NCBI GenBank assembly: GCA_026075535.2
Contig: AP026546.1
Coordinates: 3,224,001 to 3,288,000, forward strand
Direction: 5' to 3'
Length of the DNA: 64,000 bases
Source of the DNA: Tricholoma matsutake
Lineage: Eukaryota > Basidiomycota > Agaricomycetes > Agaricales > Tricholomataceae
Positions within the stretch are counted from its first letter, which is position 1, and the number at the start of each line of letters is the position of its first letter. Positions 9,563 to 21,169 of the stretch are shown piece after piece. Made by a program: the position numbers and the translations under genes. Under the pieces are notes generated by a model. It saw only the letters and a list, made by a program, of their open reading frames with translations, had not been told where the DNA came from and made no database searches.

Positions 9563-12200
9563 GGGGTGGTATGCCATGCTCATCGCCAGCTTGATTCTGA
9601 GCAATCTTCCTAGCTCCTGGAAAAGCTGCAAGGCGAATCTGGGATCTCTGTTAGAGATGATCTTGTCTGGGAGGCCAAATCATTTGTAGACATAGTCTAG
9701 GTAGAGGGTGGCCACTCCCAATGCATCCACAGTTTTCCTGCAAGGGATAAAAATTACCCCCTTCATAAGCCCATGGTCTACCACGATCATGAGTGCATCA
9801 TAACCATCAGACTCCGGTAAGTCAGTTATGAAATCTGTTGTCACTATCGCAAATGGTCTCATTGCTTCAGATTTGATCGGTTGTAGTGGTGGTGTTGTTG
9901 GGTGGGTATTGACCTTCATCTGCTGGCATATTGCACAACCAGCGACATAGTTCTTGATATATGTCATCATCCCTGGCCACCAGTAGTCCCTTCTGATTAT
10001 TTCTGTTGTCTGCCACTGTCCTGGGTGTCCCCTGGTCACTCCTTCATAGTACTTTTGTACCAGCTTCTTCCATAGATCACTGTTGTCAGGGATGTAGCAT
10101 CTGTTCTTGAAGAATAGAAGGCCGTCTTCTATCTTCCAGTCTTCTAATGCTGATTTTATCAGTGGCATTCCTTTGGTCTTTAGTGTCTTGATTGTGCTCT
10201 TCACCAGGTCATCTTTCATGATACTTATTACTCCCTGCGAGTAGATCAATGAATTTCACAAATACCGTTTCTGGTAACATTGTGACGTCTTCATTATTGT
10301 TGTCTTCTGCTGGTATGTGGTCTGCTCTTTGTGATAACGCATCACTCTGTACCATCTGTGATCCAGGTATGTGGATGAGCTGCAAGTCAAATTCTGATAG
10401 GAATAAGCTCCATCTTGCCTGTTGTCTGTTCAGTTTCTGTGCCATCTGGAAGTACATCAAGTTCTTGTGGTCCAACAGGATTACCACCGGGTGTCCTGAT
10501 CCCAGTATGTAGTGTCTCCAGGTTTCTAGCGATCACACTATGGCTAGTAGCTCCCTGTCATATATCTTGTAGTTCTGTTCCGTTGGTGTTAGCGCATGCG
10601 ATATATATCCACATGGGTGCCAGTCCCCATTTGTGTCTCTCTGTTTCAGCACTCCTCCAGTTGCATGTTTTGAGGCATCTGATTTGATTGTGAATGGTTT
10701 CATTGGGTCTGGCATCAGCATTACTGGTGCTTCTGCAAATTTCCTTTTCAGTGTTTGAAAGGCCTGTTTGCATTCCATTGTCCAGTTGGATGTTTTGTTC
10801 TTCTCATCAGTTCATTGAGCGGTCTGCTTGTTTGAGCAAAGTGCCCAATGAATTTCCTGTAGAAATTCCCAAAGCCCAGGAAGGACCTCACTGCTTTTAT
10901 GTTTGTCAGTGTTGGCAAGTCCTGTATACCTGCCAGTTTTGTTCTGTCCATTGCAATTTCATTGGGTCGGATGATCAGACCCAAGAACTCCACCTCATGG
11001 ATGTCAAATTTGCATTTCTCTGGTTTCAGGTATAGGTCATTTTCTGCCAGCCATTGCAGCACCCTCTTTGTCCTTTCCTGGTGTTCTTTCTGATCCTTGG
11101 AGAATATCAGGATGTTATCCATATAAATTATGAGCCATCCTTCTCCAATCATATTGTGGAAGATTTCATTCATCATTGCTTGGAAGGTTGCCAGTGAGTT
11201 GCACAGTCCAAAGAACATCACCGTCAGCTTGAACAGCCCTCTATTTGTCTTGAAGGCTGCCTTCCATTGATCTCCATCCTTGATTCTGACATTGCAATAC
11301 CCTCATCAAATGTCCAGCTTCGTGAACCACTTCATCCCTCTCAGCTTGTCCAATAGGTCTCCTACCAGTGGTAGTGGGTAGGTGTTCTTGATTGTACCAT
11401 TGTTCAAGTACCTGTAGTCCTGACAGGGTCTCAGGGTGTCCAAGTCCTTCATTGCAATGAAGAAGAATGGTGACGCCATGGGCAATTTCGATGGTCAAAT
11501 GTATCCTTTTTCTAGGCTCTCGTCAAGGAACTCATCAAGTTTCTTCTGTTCTGCTGGTGACAGTGGGTACACCCTGCAATCCTTTGCCATAAAGTCCAGT
11601 TTGAGTTCTATCGCATGGTCCCAGGGTCTTGATTCTGGGAATTTTTCTGATGCTTCTTTCTCAAATATCTGTCAGTACTCCTTGTATTGTTTGGGGAGCA
11701 GTTCATCTAGGGTTTCTGTTCCAGGTCTCCTTCCTTCTTATGCATCAGGTGCTGTGAGACCGATGTTTTTGCCCTAATCCAGATATTTTGTCTGTAAGCA
11801 TATCACGGTGATCCTTTTGCCTTCACGATCTGAGAGAGTGTCTTCATCATTTGAGAGTATGAGTACCTTGGGTCATTGTACTCCTCCATCAGTGGCAATT
11901 TAGCCAGTTCAAATATTCCGATGATGGGTTCTCCTCGGATGTAGGTGACCAGTAGTTTGTCATCTGTGATCCTTTGTTTGGGTGTCCCTTCCAGTTGTTC
12001 CATTGCCTGTTTGTGGTTTGCTGGTGCTGGGTTTTCCTTCCCAGTGTCTTCCTCATCTTGTGGCCCAATGGGCTCCACATTCTGAAGAGTCGTGATCACA
12101 ATTTCTTCATCTTCTACTTCTTCAATTGTCACGCTCCTTGTCTCAATGGGTATTCTGCTCCTCCCTGTCTCAGCATGGAGGGCTCCTCCCATCAGTCTTG
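9563..12200 (-). pseudogene. Gy0: 5' part of pol (RT, RNase H, integrase N-terminal half)
   Basis: From right to left: an acidic linker between protease and RT (12192-11803), RT (about 11777-10790) with MFFGLCNSLATFQ and an active site reading YMDN rather than YMDD, RNase H (10778-10300; [21 protein letters not shown]), and integrase (10249-9571) with the zinc finger region (GHPGQWQTTEI...CAICQQMK) and core (TDFITDLPESDGYDA). The frame reaches AYHP and is cut at 9563 by hAT-A; its continuation lies at 2218-1464. Stops and frameshifts split RT into several frames. Gag and protease are missing because the element is cut at 12200 by Gy3. Confidence 0.85.
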
Positions 12201-12584
12201 TGTGAGGACACCACCCACTCTACACACCGAATTGGGAAGTTCAGGCTTGGGAAGGTTCCGGGCTGAGGATTACCAAGCAATTTCACTGCCTCTGAGGCAT
12301 GGCAATTTGTGGAAGGTTCTGGTAGCCATTCATTAAGTATATAGTTGGCTCGGAAATTTGTGAAAAGGGCAGTTAAATACAATTTTATATCCAACTCACT
12401 CTCTACTTCACCCTCAACATATAAGCCTTTCCAAACATCAACCAGTCATGTGTCACGCATCGAGACTGCACTTCGCGTTTCTTCAGTCTCTCAAATTCTT
12501 GGACAATCCTTATCTAGCTGGTGTGATACATGGCTCCCTCTAAGAGTTTTGATCTCCTTCCCCAGACCTCACATCATCATTACA
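12201..12584 (+). repeat. Gy3 5' LTR remnant
   Basis: Starts TGTGAGGACACC and ends CATTACA. It matches 33509-33891 with scattered changes. The first 224 bases present in the 3' LTR are absent, so the junction with Gy0 at 12200/12201 is a truncation rather than a transposition boundary. Confidence 0.8.
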
Positions 12585-12586
12585 AT

Positions 12587-12598
12587 TGGAGCCCACCA
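12587..12598 (+). other. Gy3 primer-binding site (TGGAGCCCACCA)
   Basis: Two bases after the LTR end lies TGGAGCCCACCA. The identical 12-mer follows the Gy4 5' LTR (48198-48209, minus strand). A start with TGG is usual for pairing with a tRNA CCA end. I cannot assign the tRNA. Confidence 0.7.
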
Positions 12599-12616
12599 TG
12601 GGGGGTATTTTAAGGT

Positions 12617-14460
12617 TTGCCATCCATGAGACCCACAAGAAATCTTCATCAAGAACTTGTCTTGGCCCTTCACCTACCAGAAAGGGCAGACTTTGATTAC
12701 TTAATTGCCATTCCGCATCACAATTCCTCATCAAACTCTACCTCCTCAGATTCTAGCACAGATTCTGGCAATGAACTTCAGCCATCCTTCAGACTAAGAC
12801 CAGCCATCTTCCCAACATCATATACATCCACATCATCTCCTATCTCTTTCACTTCCTCATTTACCCTTCCCTCATCACAACATCATCTAATGTAACCCTA
12901 CAATCCATCACACCTGATCCTCAATCAACACCAGTGCCACCATCAAATCATACAATCCCCACCCCACCTCCATTGTTCCCATCTTTCCCAACTCCACCGC
13001 TGCTGCCACAAGGTCAATCATCTCCTGCTCCATCAACACAGCCACACAATCAATCAATTCCCGCACCACCTCCACTGCCACAAGATCATTTGAGTCCCAG
13101 AATACAGGCACCACAACAGTCATCACCTTTCCCTGCGCTATCAGTGTCACCACATCATCAATCACTCACAGGGCTGATCATTCCAACAACTACAAAACAA
13201 GCTGCAATCTCATACTAATGCACCCATCATGTTGCAACCTGTCTTTCCCATGCTGGCACAAAACCATCACTCAGCGCCAAAGTTTGATGGCCAGTCAGAA
13301 GAGCTCAAAAGATTTCTGACCTAGAACGTCTCGCGCACCATGGAAATTTGTCTGACCAAGATAAGATCAACTACACATTGCAGTACATGAGCATAAAGAT
13401 ATCTCATCTCTGGGGCAGGTTACCAGAAACTAATGGAGATGACTGAAATGCTTTCAAGAAAGCTGTTCTAGCCCTATACCCAGAAACAGTCGAAGAGCAA
13501 AGGTTTACAGTGCTAGATCTTGAGAACTTGGTGGAAAAACAAGCGATGCTACCTTTAAACACCCAGGATCACCTCAGAGAGTACTACCGAGATTTCTTTG
13601 ACCTAGTGTCCTACCTCAAAGATGCGAATAGACTCATGGATCAGGAAATCTCACAACTATTCATTCGTGGTTTCCCCATCAGCTTTCATACCAAGGTACA
13701 CAAGCACCTAGTACAGAAACATCCAGATCATCACCCAGATGATCCATCCACCCTCAAAGAAATTTATGACTCAGCACAATGGATCCTGTCAGTTGGCCTT
13801 CCTATGTTACCAAGCTCATCAGTCGCATCCCCTTCCATCTCCAAGACCGAACCTCCAGATACACAGACTCTCATTCAAGCAATGATGGCGGCCCTCATTC
13901 CAGCAATCACCCAATCCATGGCTCAGTCCATTAGCCCCCTCATCCAACAGCTCAATTCCTCTACCCCTGCCACAAGTACCAATGCAGCACGCACTCTCCT
14001 GTGCCTATTTTGTGGCCTCATTGACCACCGTGTAGGAAATTGTCCCAAAATCGAGGACTACATTAATACCGGAAAATGCAAGTGCATGAGTGGAAGGATT
14101 CAGCTACCTGATGGCATGGAGTTGGGGCAAGACTTACCAGGGTTTAACTTTCAGCAGAAGATTGACAACTGGTTCACATCAAACCCCAACACCAAAACAA
14201 TCCTGATCAGTGAACAGAACTGCATGGCACACCCCCATGCAACAGTTGGGCTCTGGCAAGTGAGCAAGCCTTCAGCATCATATTATCAATGGGCAGAATT
14301 GAGTCACATCGAAGAAGTGATAAGTGGAGACAGAGAAACAAATGCATTAGAGGCAAGCATCGAGACACAAGAAGATGATGCAATCCTTGCTGTGGTGCAG
14401 GCTGTAGTAGAGAAATGAATGACTCAATCAGCATCCAAGAATGTCCAGTTTGATATGCTG
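12617..14460 (+). pseudogene. Gy3 gag (broken)
   Basis: The first part (12617-13220) is serine/proline-rich and low in complexity. The capsid region begins near 13280 (PKFDGQSEELKRF) and, after stops and shifts, is open from 13510 to 14418 (REYYRDFFDLVSYLKDANRLM, FIRGFP). A zinc knuckle with the spacing C-x2-C-x4-H-x4-C, CLFCGLIDHRVGNC, lies at about 14000-14045. It is followed by a YINTGKC-x-C segment also present in Gy4 gag. The similarity to Gy4 supports a shared lineage. Confidence 0.8.
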
Positions 14461-14505
14461 CCTGTATGACCATTTACAGGAAACCCAGCAAATCACACCA
14501 CTCCT

Positions 14506-15492
14506 TTGTCCACCTCTTCTCTGAGCAAACCCATTGAGCCTCCTGTAACCAAGCCAACCACGCAGTCATCCCCATCTTCGACAGTCTCTCAGAAAGTAAT
14601 GGCCCCTACTCCTTCTTCCACAATATCCCCATCCAATGCTCCACAGTTCTCATTCAAAATGCCTATTGAAGACTCCAGCCATGCACAGCAGTTATATTCC
14701 ATGATCCTCAACACTCTGATTCCAGGCATAACACCTCGCCCCATTCTGGCAACATCCCCAGACATACAAAAACTTGTGAAGGAAGACACGACTACAAGAA
14801 AGGTCCCATCTGCTTCTGTAGATCTGTTAGCACCATGCCAGACAATACACCAGTCGCCGAGACCTTCCTGCAGGAATTTGATGCATCGTCTTATACAGCC
14901 AGACACTTGGAATCCTTACAGTTGATTAATTTGGTAATAAACGATGACTTCTCAGTGGAGTGTATCCTTGACTGAGGCTGTCAAATTGGTATCATTCGAA
15001 AAGATGTGTGGGAACACTCTAGGCTGCCCATAATAGGAAAGGAGTCAATGACAATGGAAGCAGCAAATGCGACTATGAGCAATACCTTGGGACTTGTCAG
15101 AAGCCTCAAGTATCAGTAGGTGATTTCTCATATTTCCTCTTGTGTCAGGTAGTCGAGAATGCAGGATTTGAGATCCTCTTAGGCTGTCCATTTACCGTAG
15201 TTGCCCAAGCCAACATGAAGGATTTCCAGGATGGGGACCAGCATATCACCATCTATGAGCCAATTGCAGGAGCCAAACAGACCATTCTGACTTTTGCATG
15301 CACTCGCCACCTTTCTCCACATGTGGGCTTTTAGCTGTCGAGGATTCAGACACAGCCTGAGGAGATACACTAGATGGCCCACCATTCCCATTCACCTCAA
15401 CTAATTTAGAAGCCAAGCCAACTGCCCAGTACTCACCAAACTTATATGCAGTACCCACAATTTTAGATTTAAACACATTTTCTTCTTTACCT
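14506..15492 (+). pseudogene. Gy3 gag-pol linker and decayed aspartic protease
   Basis: 14506-14925 is a proline/serine/threonine-rich linker. After a frame change the segment around 14930-15030 reads NDDFSVECILD-stop-GCQIG, the position of the retropepsin D-S/T-G motif, with the middle codon now a stop. Around 15150-15280 the later protease motif appears as ILLGCPFTVVA (compare the ILLGRPF of Gy4). 15341-15492 shows no further conserved motif. The enzyme would cut the gag-pol polyprotein; this copy is dead. Confidence 0.65.
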
Positions 15493-16617
15493 ATGCCATC
15501 AACCATATATGCCCCTATGTCTTCCATTTCCAATCCATCTACCACACTACCTCCACCTCATAATCCTGCCTTATCAGTCAACCCTCCTCCTTTCTTACCT
15601 CATAACACTATGGAAAACAATAGATCAGTGCTTTTCAAATATTTTGACGCCTATGAAATTTCCCTACAAGAAGAAGATTATTTCCAAACATCAGCTGAAG
15701 TCATAACCACCGCATCAAATTATGCATACAAGAAAGTAGCTAACAGAGTCAAGCCCATTGCCACCACACTCCCAGAAGAATACCAAATCGTCTGAAGGCC
15801 CCCCCATGATCCCCTTGCAGACCTCCCACAACTTCCCACACATCCACCAAGTTTCTCCCCAGGAAAACAATACACTGCTGAAAGAATGACAGCACAGAAG
15901 GTCAATCCTAATAATTTCCTCACATCAGAAGAAGAAAAACTGTGCCACTGGATTTTTTGAACTCATGAGGGAGGATTCATGTGGTGTGAAGAGGAAAAAG
16001 GGAAATTCAGCTTGGAATATTTCGACCCTGTGTGCATTCCTGTTATTGAACATGTTCCTTGGTTCCAGAAAAACATCCCAATCCCACCCAGAATCTTTGA
16101 CAAAGTAGTCAGCATCATCAAGGACAAAATAGCTTCAAGGGTATATGAAGAATCAAATTCATCTTACTGTTCACAATGGTTCTGCATACTCAAAAAGGAT
16201 GGCAAATCCTTATGGCTCGTGCATGACCTTCAGCCACTAAACCAGGTCACTATCAAAGATGCATCAGTGCCACCCATTCTTGAGATGTACGCTGAGTCAT
16301 TTGGAGGATGAGGATGCTATGGAATGTTTGATCTATTTGTTGGATTTGATTAGCGTGCCCTCGACAAGAAATTACGAGACCTTACCACATTTCAAATGCC
16401 ACTTGACGCACTCCATCTGACCTCGATTCCCATGGGGTACCCGAATTTGGCCCAGATTTTCCATGGGGATGTCACTTTCATTCTCAGAGAGGAGATCCCA
16501 CATGTCACCATGCCATACATTGACGATGTACCTGTAAAAGGGCCACAAATGCACTACAAATTGCCAAATGGAGAACATGAGACTATCCCCAAAAATCTGA
16601 AAATTTGTCAATTCATA
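15493..16617 (+). pseudogene. Gy3 reverse transcriptase, N-terminal part
   Basis: A linker (15493-15795) precedes RT proper, which is open at 15979-16311 (IASRVYEESNSSYCSQWFC, LKKDGKSLWLVHDLQPLNQV) and 16396-16600 (FQMPLDALHLTSIPMGYPN). The active site at 16516-16527 is intact YIDD. The frame reaches CQFI and is interrupted at 16617; QQFIWEHLQN resumes at 29862 on the other side of TIR13. Several stops lie between the open parts. Confidence 0.85.
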
Positions 16618-16639
16618 GAGCTCTTTACACTGCCCTACA

Positions 16640-16880
16640 TATTTCTCCAGGATTCCTCCAGGATTCCTGGTAGTCCCTGCTTCAGCCATTGTCCACCAAA
16701 TGGCTTATTACTGGCTGTTTCTCTTTCAGTAGGATTCCTGGTGGATTCCTGGTATAATCCTGGTAAATTGGGCTCTTCCTGGTACTATTCCAGGAATTCC
16801 CCAGGACTTGGACTATGAGGAATCCAGGAGGACAGACCAGGAATCCAGTAGGATTGAACCAGGAGTCCTTACTTACTAAG
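16640..16880 (-). repeat. Degenerate CCAGGATTCC tract, left end of TIR13
   Basis: At least ten irregular copies of the motif CAGGATTCCTGG or parts of it. It mirrors the tract at 29735-29845 near the other end. Confidence 0.75.
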
Positions 16881-16902
16881 TACTAAGTAATAAAATAAAT
16901 GA

Positions 16903-16985
16903 CATGAGCCAGAATTGAACCCTAGGCATTAGACGACAACATTTTAGCACAGCCAATATAACCACTACACCACATAGACTTACAA
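16903..16985 (-). repeat. tRNA-like (SINE-head-like) segment, left
   Basis: On the minus strand GTGGTGTAGTGGTTATATTG resembles a Pol III A box and, about 50 nt later, GGGTTCAATTCTGG resembles a B box with T-arm. No paired acceptor stem is present, so this is not a working tRNA gene. It points outward towards the left end of TIR13. Confidence 0.6.
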
Positions 16986-17110
16986 GCTATGTCCACTCAC
17001 TGCTCTAGGTACCATTGGGGCAGCTGTGCATGACAAAGCACACAGCTGCATCATCAACACTGCCAGCTCATCATCCACCATCACCACCACTCTCGACAAT
17101 GATGCCACCT

Positions 17111-17268
17111 CCCTTCCACCGCCTCCCCTCCCTTCCACTGCCTCCCCTCCCTTCCACTGCCTCCCCTCCCTTCCACTGCCTCCCCTCCCTTCCACTGCCT
17201 CCCCTCCCTTCCACTGCCTCCCCTCCCTTCCACTGCCTCCCCTCCCTTCCACTGCCTCCCCTCCCTCA
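17111..17268. repeat. 18-bp minisatellite
   Basis: About nine tandem copies of an 18-bp unit containing CCTTCCACTGCCTCCCCT. Long reading frames across it on both strands are by-products of the repeat. Confidence 0.9.
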
Positions 17269-17343
17269 ACACCTGTTGCCAGTGCTACTATGGCCACCAC
17301 CACCTTGTCTAGTGCCGCCAACGGCCACATTTGAACAACCTCG

Positions 17344-17435
17344 GGCCCAAATGACAATGGATGTCATTTGGGGCCCAGGTAATGTTTTTACTTTTTTTTT
17401 TATTGAACTAACTAATATTTTCTTTCCTTCTTTAG
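17344..17435 (+). other. Hairpin-plus-intron module in the TIR13 core
   Basis: The inverted repeat GGGCCCAAATGAC / GTCATTTGGGGCCC is followed directly by GTAATG at 17379, a T-rich stretch with a branch-like ACTAAC and an acceptor TTTAG ending at 17435 (57 nt), then GCTCTAAC. It has the same organisation as the modules at 9053-9290, 19640-19732 and 61827-61894. Confidence 0.65.
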
Positions 17436-17835
17436 GCTCTAACTATATCATGACAACAAGACAACACCAAACAACAAACAAAGAGTGACAAACAAGCAAC
17501 AGACGACAGATGACAAGCAACAAACAACAAACAACAAACAAAGAAATGGAGAACGACGACACAGAGAACGACGACACAGAGAGGGAAGGCTGGCAAAGGA
17601 CCCAAGAGACATCATCGTAAGTTTTTTTTCTCTTATTTTTTTGGTCACTGACAAAACTTTTTAAGTGCTAGCTACTGACTACAATGACAATGACAATGAC
17701 TACCCAGACCCAGCCCCAAGCAGGATGACAGGCATGACCATGACATGACAATGAGCAGGCACAGCAATGAAGGGAGCACCTGGGACAGGGATGACAAGGA
17801 CCACAGCCAGTATGGCAAAGAAGAGGACAGCAACG

Positions 17836-18665
17836 ACTAGTGTTTAAAGGTCCAATCTGTAGAACTGAAAAAAAGACCGAAACTGAACTGAACTGGACCG
17901 ATTAGGATGGGACCAGTGGTCTATTTATGGACTGGTCTTCTTCAGTCCAGCTGCTGGTCTTTCATTTTGAAAAATATAGTAGGACCAATGAAAAACCGGT
18001 TGCCACCAGTCTTTCATCCCAATGTATGTTGGACCTTACTCCCACACATATTTACTTCATTTTTGGTCCCTGGATCATCAAAAACAGTGAAGAATTGGTT
18101 GAGATATGACCAAAAACATTTTTGTACAAGTATTTTGTTGTATCAGAACAACTTTGATTGCATTGCTTATTACCTGAGCTATAATTTTTTTTGTACAGCT
18201 ATATGACATCATAAAAGTAGCAACAACACACCTAATCATCTGTACCATGGGATTTTATTCATATAATAGCCCAAATGAGTGCAACTACAAACTACAAATT
18301 ACAAACTACAAACCACAACTTGAATGCATGTCCTTTCGGTTTTGGCCATATCTCAGTCAAATCTTGACAGAATTGCTTGAATGTTAGATCGGTCTATGGA
18401 GCATTACAATTTCTATCCACGAATATAATATATATGAGGTAATGGTCATATTTGTTGAGATACATATGGGTTATTTGGCATGATAAATTTTACCACAAAA
18501 GACTGGTCCAAACCAGTCTTTTTTCGGTCCATGGACCGATTATGACCAGTCCTAAAGGGTCCAGTTGCAGTCCTCCAATATCTGTGTTGGTCCTAGACCA
18601 GTTGCGGTTGCTGGTTGCCCCTTTTGGAAGTCAAAAACTGGACCAGACTGGACCTTTAAATACTA
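17836..18665. mobile_element. hAT-B1: 830-bp non-autonomous hAT-like element
   Basis: The ends are TAGTGTTTAAAGGTCCA at 17836 and, read inward from 18665, TAGTATTTAAAGGTCCA. The 8-bp flanks GCAACGAC (17828-17835) and GCAACAAT (18666-18673) match at six of eight positions, consistent with an old hAT duplication. Subterminal copies of GGACCG / CCAGTC and CAGTTGCGGTTGC-type motifs occur near both ends. There is no coding sequence. Confidence 0.8.
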
Positions 18666-18803
18666 GCAACAATGACCAGGAGGGGCACAGTGACCAGGAG
18701 CAGCATGGAAATGATGCCCAGGATGGCAACAATGAGGACAGAGACCATGAAGTCCCAGCAACCCAGGACGATGACAGGCATGACCTACGACCCACCACTG
18801 CTG

Positions 18804-18823
18804 CTGTGAGCAACTGCTCACAG
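18804..18823. repeat. Palindrome family, copy 4
   Basis: Perfect 8-bp arms CTGTGAGC / GCTCACAG around AACT, followed by GGTGG (inverse orientation to copies 1-3). It lies between hAT-B1 and hAT-B2 in GAYAATGA-rich purine sequence of the TIR13 core. Confidence 0.9.
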
Positions 18824-19639
18824 GGTGGAGGGGATGATGACACAGGAGGGTGAGGACTGAGGATGACGACAAAGGGATGAGGGATGGGGAGAGGATGACA
18901 ATGAGGGGGAGGGGAAGGGCAACAATGAGGGGAGGACAATGAGGCAAAGGAGGGGGACAATGATGACGAGGAAGGGAGACACCAATGCCGGCCCACAACA
19001 GGATGCAAAGCATGACAACAACAACAACAACAATGGCAGGCACAACAGAGAGGAACAGCAGCTAGGGACAACAAGAACGAGACCAATGCGCCCAGGATGA
19101 TGCACCCGAGGACGACACAGGTGTGTCAACACACCCAGGTAGTGTTTCAAGGTCCAGTCTGCAGGACCAAAAATGCCCATAGGACCGAACTGGACCAAAC
19201 CTCGGTCCGGTCTTTTTTTCGGTTGCGGTTGCCCCCACTAGGGTCAGTACAGTTGCCAGTTGCATCATTTTGTAAATATTTGAAAACTGTTTGAAGACCG
19301 GTTGCAATCGGTCTTCTCACAGTATATAAGATGTACTATATACATGCTTATAAGTAAGTAAACAGAACTAATATAATACTAATTATAACTACTTATAATA
19401 CAATCAAACATAGTGGGACAAGCCCTGGTAGAAAAGTGGTTGTTTGGTGGGTACTTATATACCCTGTGGCCATGCACAGACCATCTGGTCATGTGCTCCT
19501 GAAAAAAAAGAAAAGTGGCACCATTTGCCAGGTGACTTCCATGACAACAAATGACTCCCATGACTCCAGTCCCATTTGCCACCACCATTAACGCATAGAC
19601 CCCACCTCCCCAAAGCACCGCTAACAAACAAATACAAAG

Positions 19640-19732
19640 CAGATGGCCCAAATGATGCTAGTCGTCGTTTGGGCCATCGAGTATGTTTTTTTAGTTTAAT
19701 CTTTTTTCTTTTACTAACTATCTTTTTCTTAG
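19640..19732 (+). other. Hairpin-plus-intron module in hAT-B2
   Basis: The inverted repeat ATGGCCCAAATGA / TCGTTTGGGCCAT (about 19643-19676) is followed by GTATGT at 19681, a branch-like ACTAACTAT, and the acceptor CTTAG ending at 19732 (52 nt), then GTTCTTATC. Confidence 0.65.
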
Positions 19733-19817
19733 GTTCTTATCTTTTTCTAATGACATCACCTAGCCACGACACTATGCACTGAGGCCCACTGAACCCCATA
19801 TATACCCTATGTCACTG

Positions 19818-19945
19818 CTGCAAGCCTCTGCTTGCAGGGTGGCAATGGGTACCAGGTCCCAGACAGCAACAGCAGTGGCAGCCAGAGACAATGGCTGATG
19901 CCATGTCACCACACCACCAACTCGCCTATGAGCCACTGCTCGTAG
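19818..19945. repeat. Palindrome family, copies 5 and 6 (in hAT-B2)
   Basis: Copy 5, 19818-19837: CTGCAAGC-CTCT-GCTTGCAG then GGTGG. Copy 6, 19926-19945: CTATGAGC-CACT-GCTCGTAG then GGGG, with one G:T-type mismatch between arms. Confidence 0.85.
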
Positions 19946-20399
19946 GGGGCAATGGTAGTGCTGATGACAAATGACACCACATGCAGGGAAGGGCTGATGA
20001 ACAACAGGGAGAGGTTAACAGACAACAGGGAGGGGGGAGTGAATGACAATGAAAACAGGGGGGCAACATCATGCAACGCCGAAGACACGACAAACGACCA
20101 TGCAGGGACGACAAACAACAAATGACAAATGACAAATGACAATGACAATGCAGGGACAACTCACAACAACGCAGGGATGACTAATGACAATGCGGACGGG
20201 GGGGGGGTTATGATGTACGACAACCACAATGAATTCCGGAGGACGATGTATGACACCCCACGACACCCCACTCTTGCATGTGGGGTGTTTTATTTATTTA
20301 TTTATTCTTTTGTTGTGATGAACACCTCCCTGCACCTTGCAGGTGTAGGGATTCTTTTTCTTTTTCTCTTTTTGTATTCTATTAGCAACACCCCCACCA

Positions 20400-20419
20400 C
20401 TGCGAGCACCTGCTCACAG
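20400..20419. repeat. Palindrome family, copy 7 (in hAT-B2)
   Basis: CTGCGAGC-ACCT-GCTCACAG followed by GGTGG; two wobble mismatches between the arms. Confidence 0.8.
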
Positions 20420-20645
20420 GGTGGATGTAATTAGTTTTATTGAGTGTATAATAGAATTTAATTACACTAGAAAAAATTGTAGTAAAACTGGTCACAACTG
20501 GTTTTTTGAGGGCAACCAAACTGAATAGGACTGGTCCTATTTGGTTCGGTTGCGGTCCTCCATTTGTGGGCAATGGTTTGGACCGGTTGCCCCTTTAGGG
20601 GTCAAGAAACCAGACCAAACTGGACCTTAAAACACTACACCCAGG

Positions 20646-21065
20646 GGCTGCATCCCCTCCCCCACATTTTGCGCGGGGAGGGTTTTTTCTTTTCTTTTCA
20701 TTTTGATTAATATTATTGTCCTTTCCCCTCTCCCGCATCTTGTGTGGGTGAGGGGATACTTTTTTGTTCATATTCTTGCCCTCCCCCTCACGCCGAATGC
20801 TGAATGCAGGGGTATTTAAATTTTTATGTATATAATTGTTATGATTCCCCCCTTGTGTTTGGCGCGAGGGGGTTTATTTTTTTTTCATGTACCACCCACA
20901 ACGATGCACCAAGATGGCAAACCCACAACGATGACACACCCTGGACAATGCTGCATCCCCAGTCTCCTCCCCCGCATTTCGCATGGGGAGGGGTTTTATT
21001 ATTATTTGTATTTCATATGATTTCTGCCCCCCCTTGTGCGAGATGCTGATAGGTCCACCTTGCGC
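20646..21065 (+). repeat. Array of GC-rich hairpins each followed by a T run
   Basis: About five irregular units, roughly 65-110 bp apart, each with a C-rich arm, a short centre resembling ACATTTTGCGC, a G-rich arm (for example CCTCCCC...GGGGAGG at 20660-20685 and 20968-20992) and a T-rich run. There is no coding capacity. The function is unknown. Confidence 0.6.
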
Positions 21066-21169
21066 TCTAAGCTCTGGGAATGTCTCCAAATGCATCGACA
21101 CATCACCACACATGCTCCCATCCCCTATGAACGCCTACAAATGCCTACAAACCCCACAAAACTGCTCCA

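Larger units (their letters stand above)
19140..20637. mobile_element. hAT-B2: 1.5-kb non-autonomous hAT-like element
   Basis: Ends TAGTGTTTCAAGGTCCAGT at 19140 and, read inward from 20637, TAGTGTTTTAAGGTCCAGT. They match the hAT-B1 ends, so both belong to one family. The flanks carry a perfect 8-bp duplication, CACCCAGG (19132-19139 and 20638-20645). Inside are a hairpin-plus-intron module and three palindromes but no transposase. It shares its ends with hAT-B1 and its interior features with hAT-A and hAT-C. Confidence 0.9.

Noticed and set aside
16903..16985. Functional tRNA gene (and likewise 29576-29665)
   Set aside because: A- and B-box-like parts are present but no acceptor stem or credible anticodon arm; better described as tRNA-derived repeat.
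17111..17268. Possible CRISPR-like array
   Set aside because: The units are contiguous without spacers, and the context is eukaryotic.
16980..17357. Long reading frames with repeated Gly-Arg-Gln-Trp or Pro-Ser-Thr units on both strands
   Set aside because: They are the six-frame image of the 18-bp minisatellite at 17111-17268; an 18-bp unit keeps every frame open.
18631..19198. Minus-strand frames of 120-150 codons rich in Cys, Ser, Pro and His
   Set aside because: They read GACAATGA-type low-complexity sequence backwards; no domain, and overlapping frames are equally open.
20646..21065. Helitron 3' end (hairpin near CTRR)
   Set aside because: Hairpins are not followed by CTRR at the right distance and no TC 5' end or Rep/helicase is seen.
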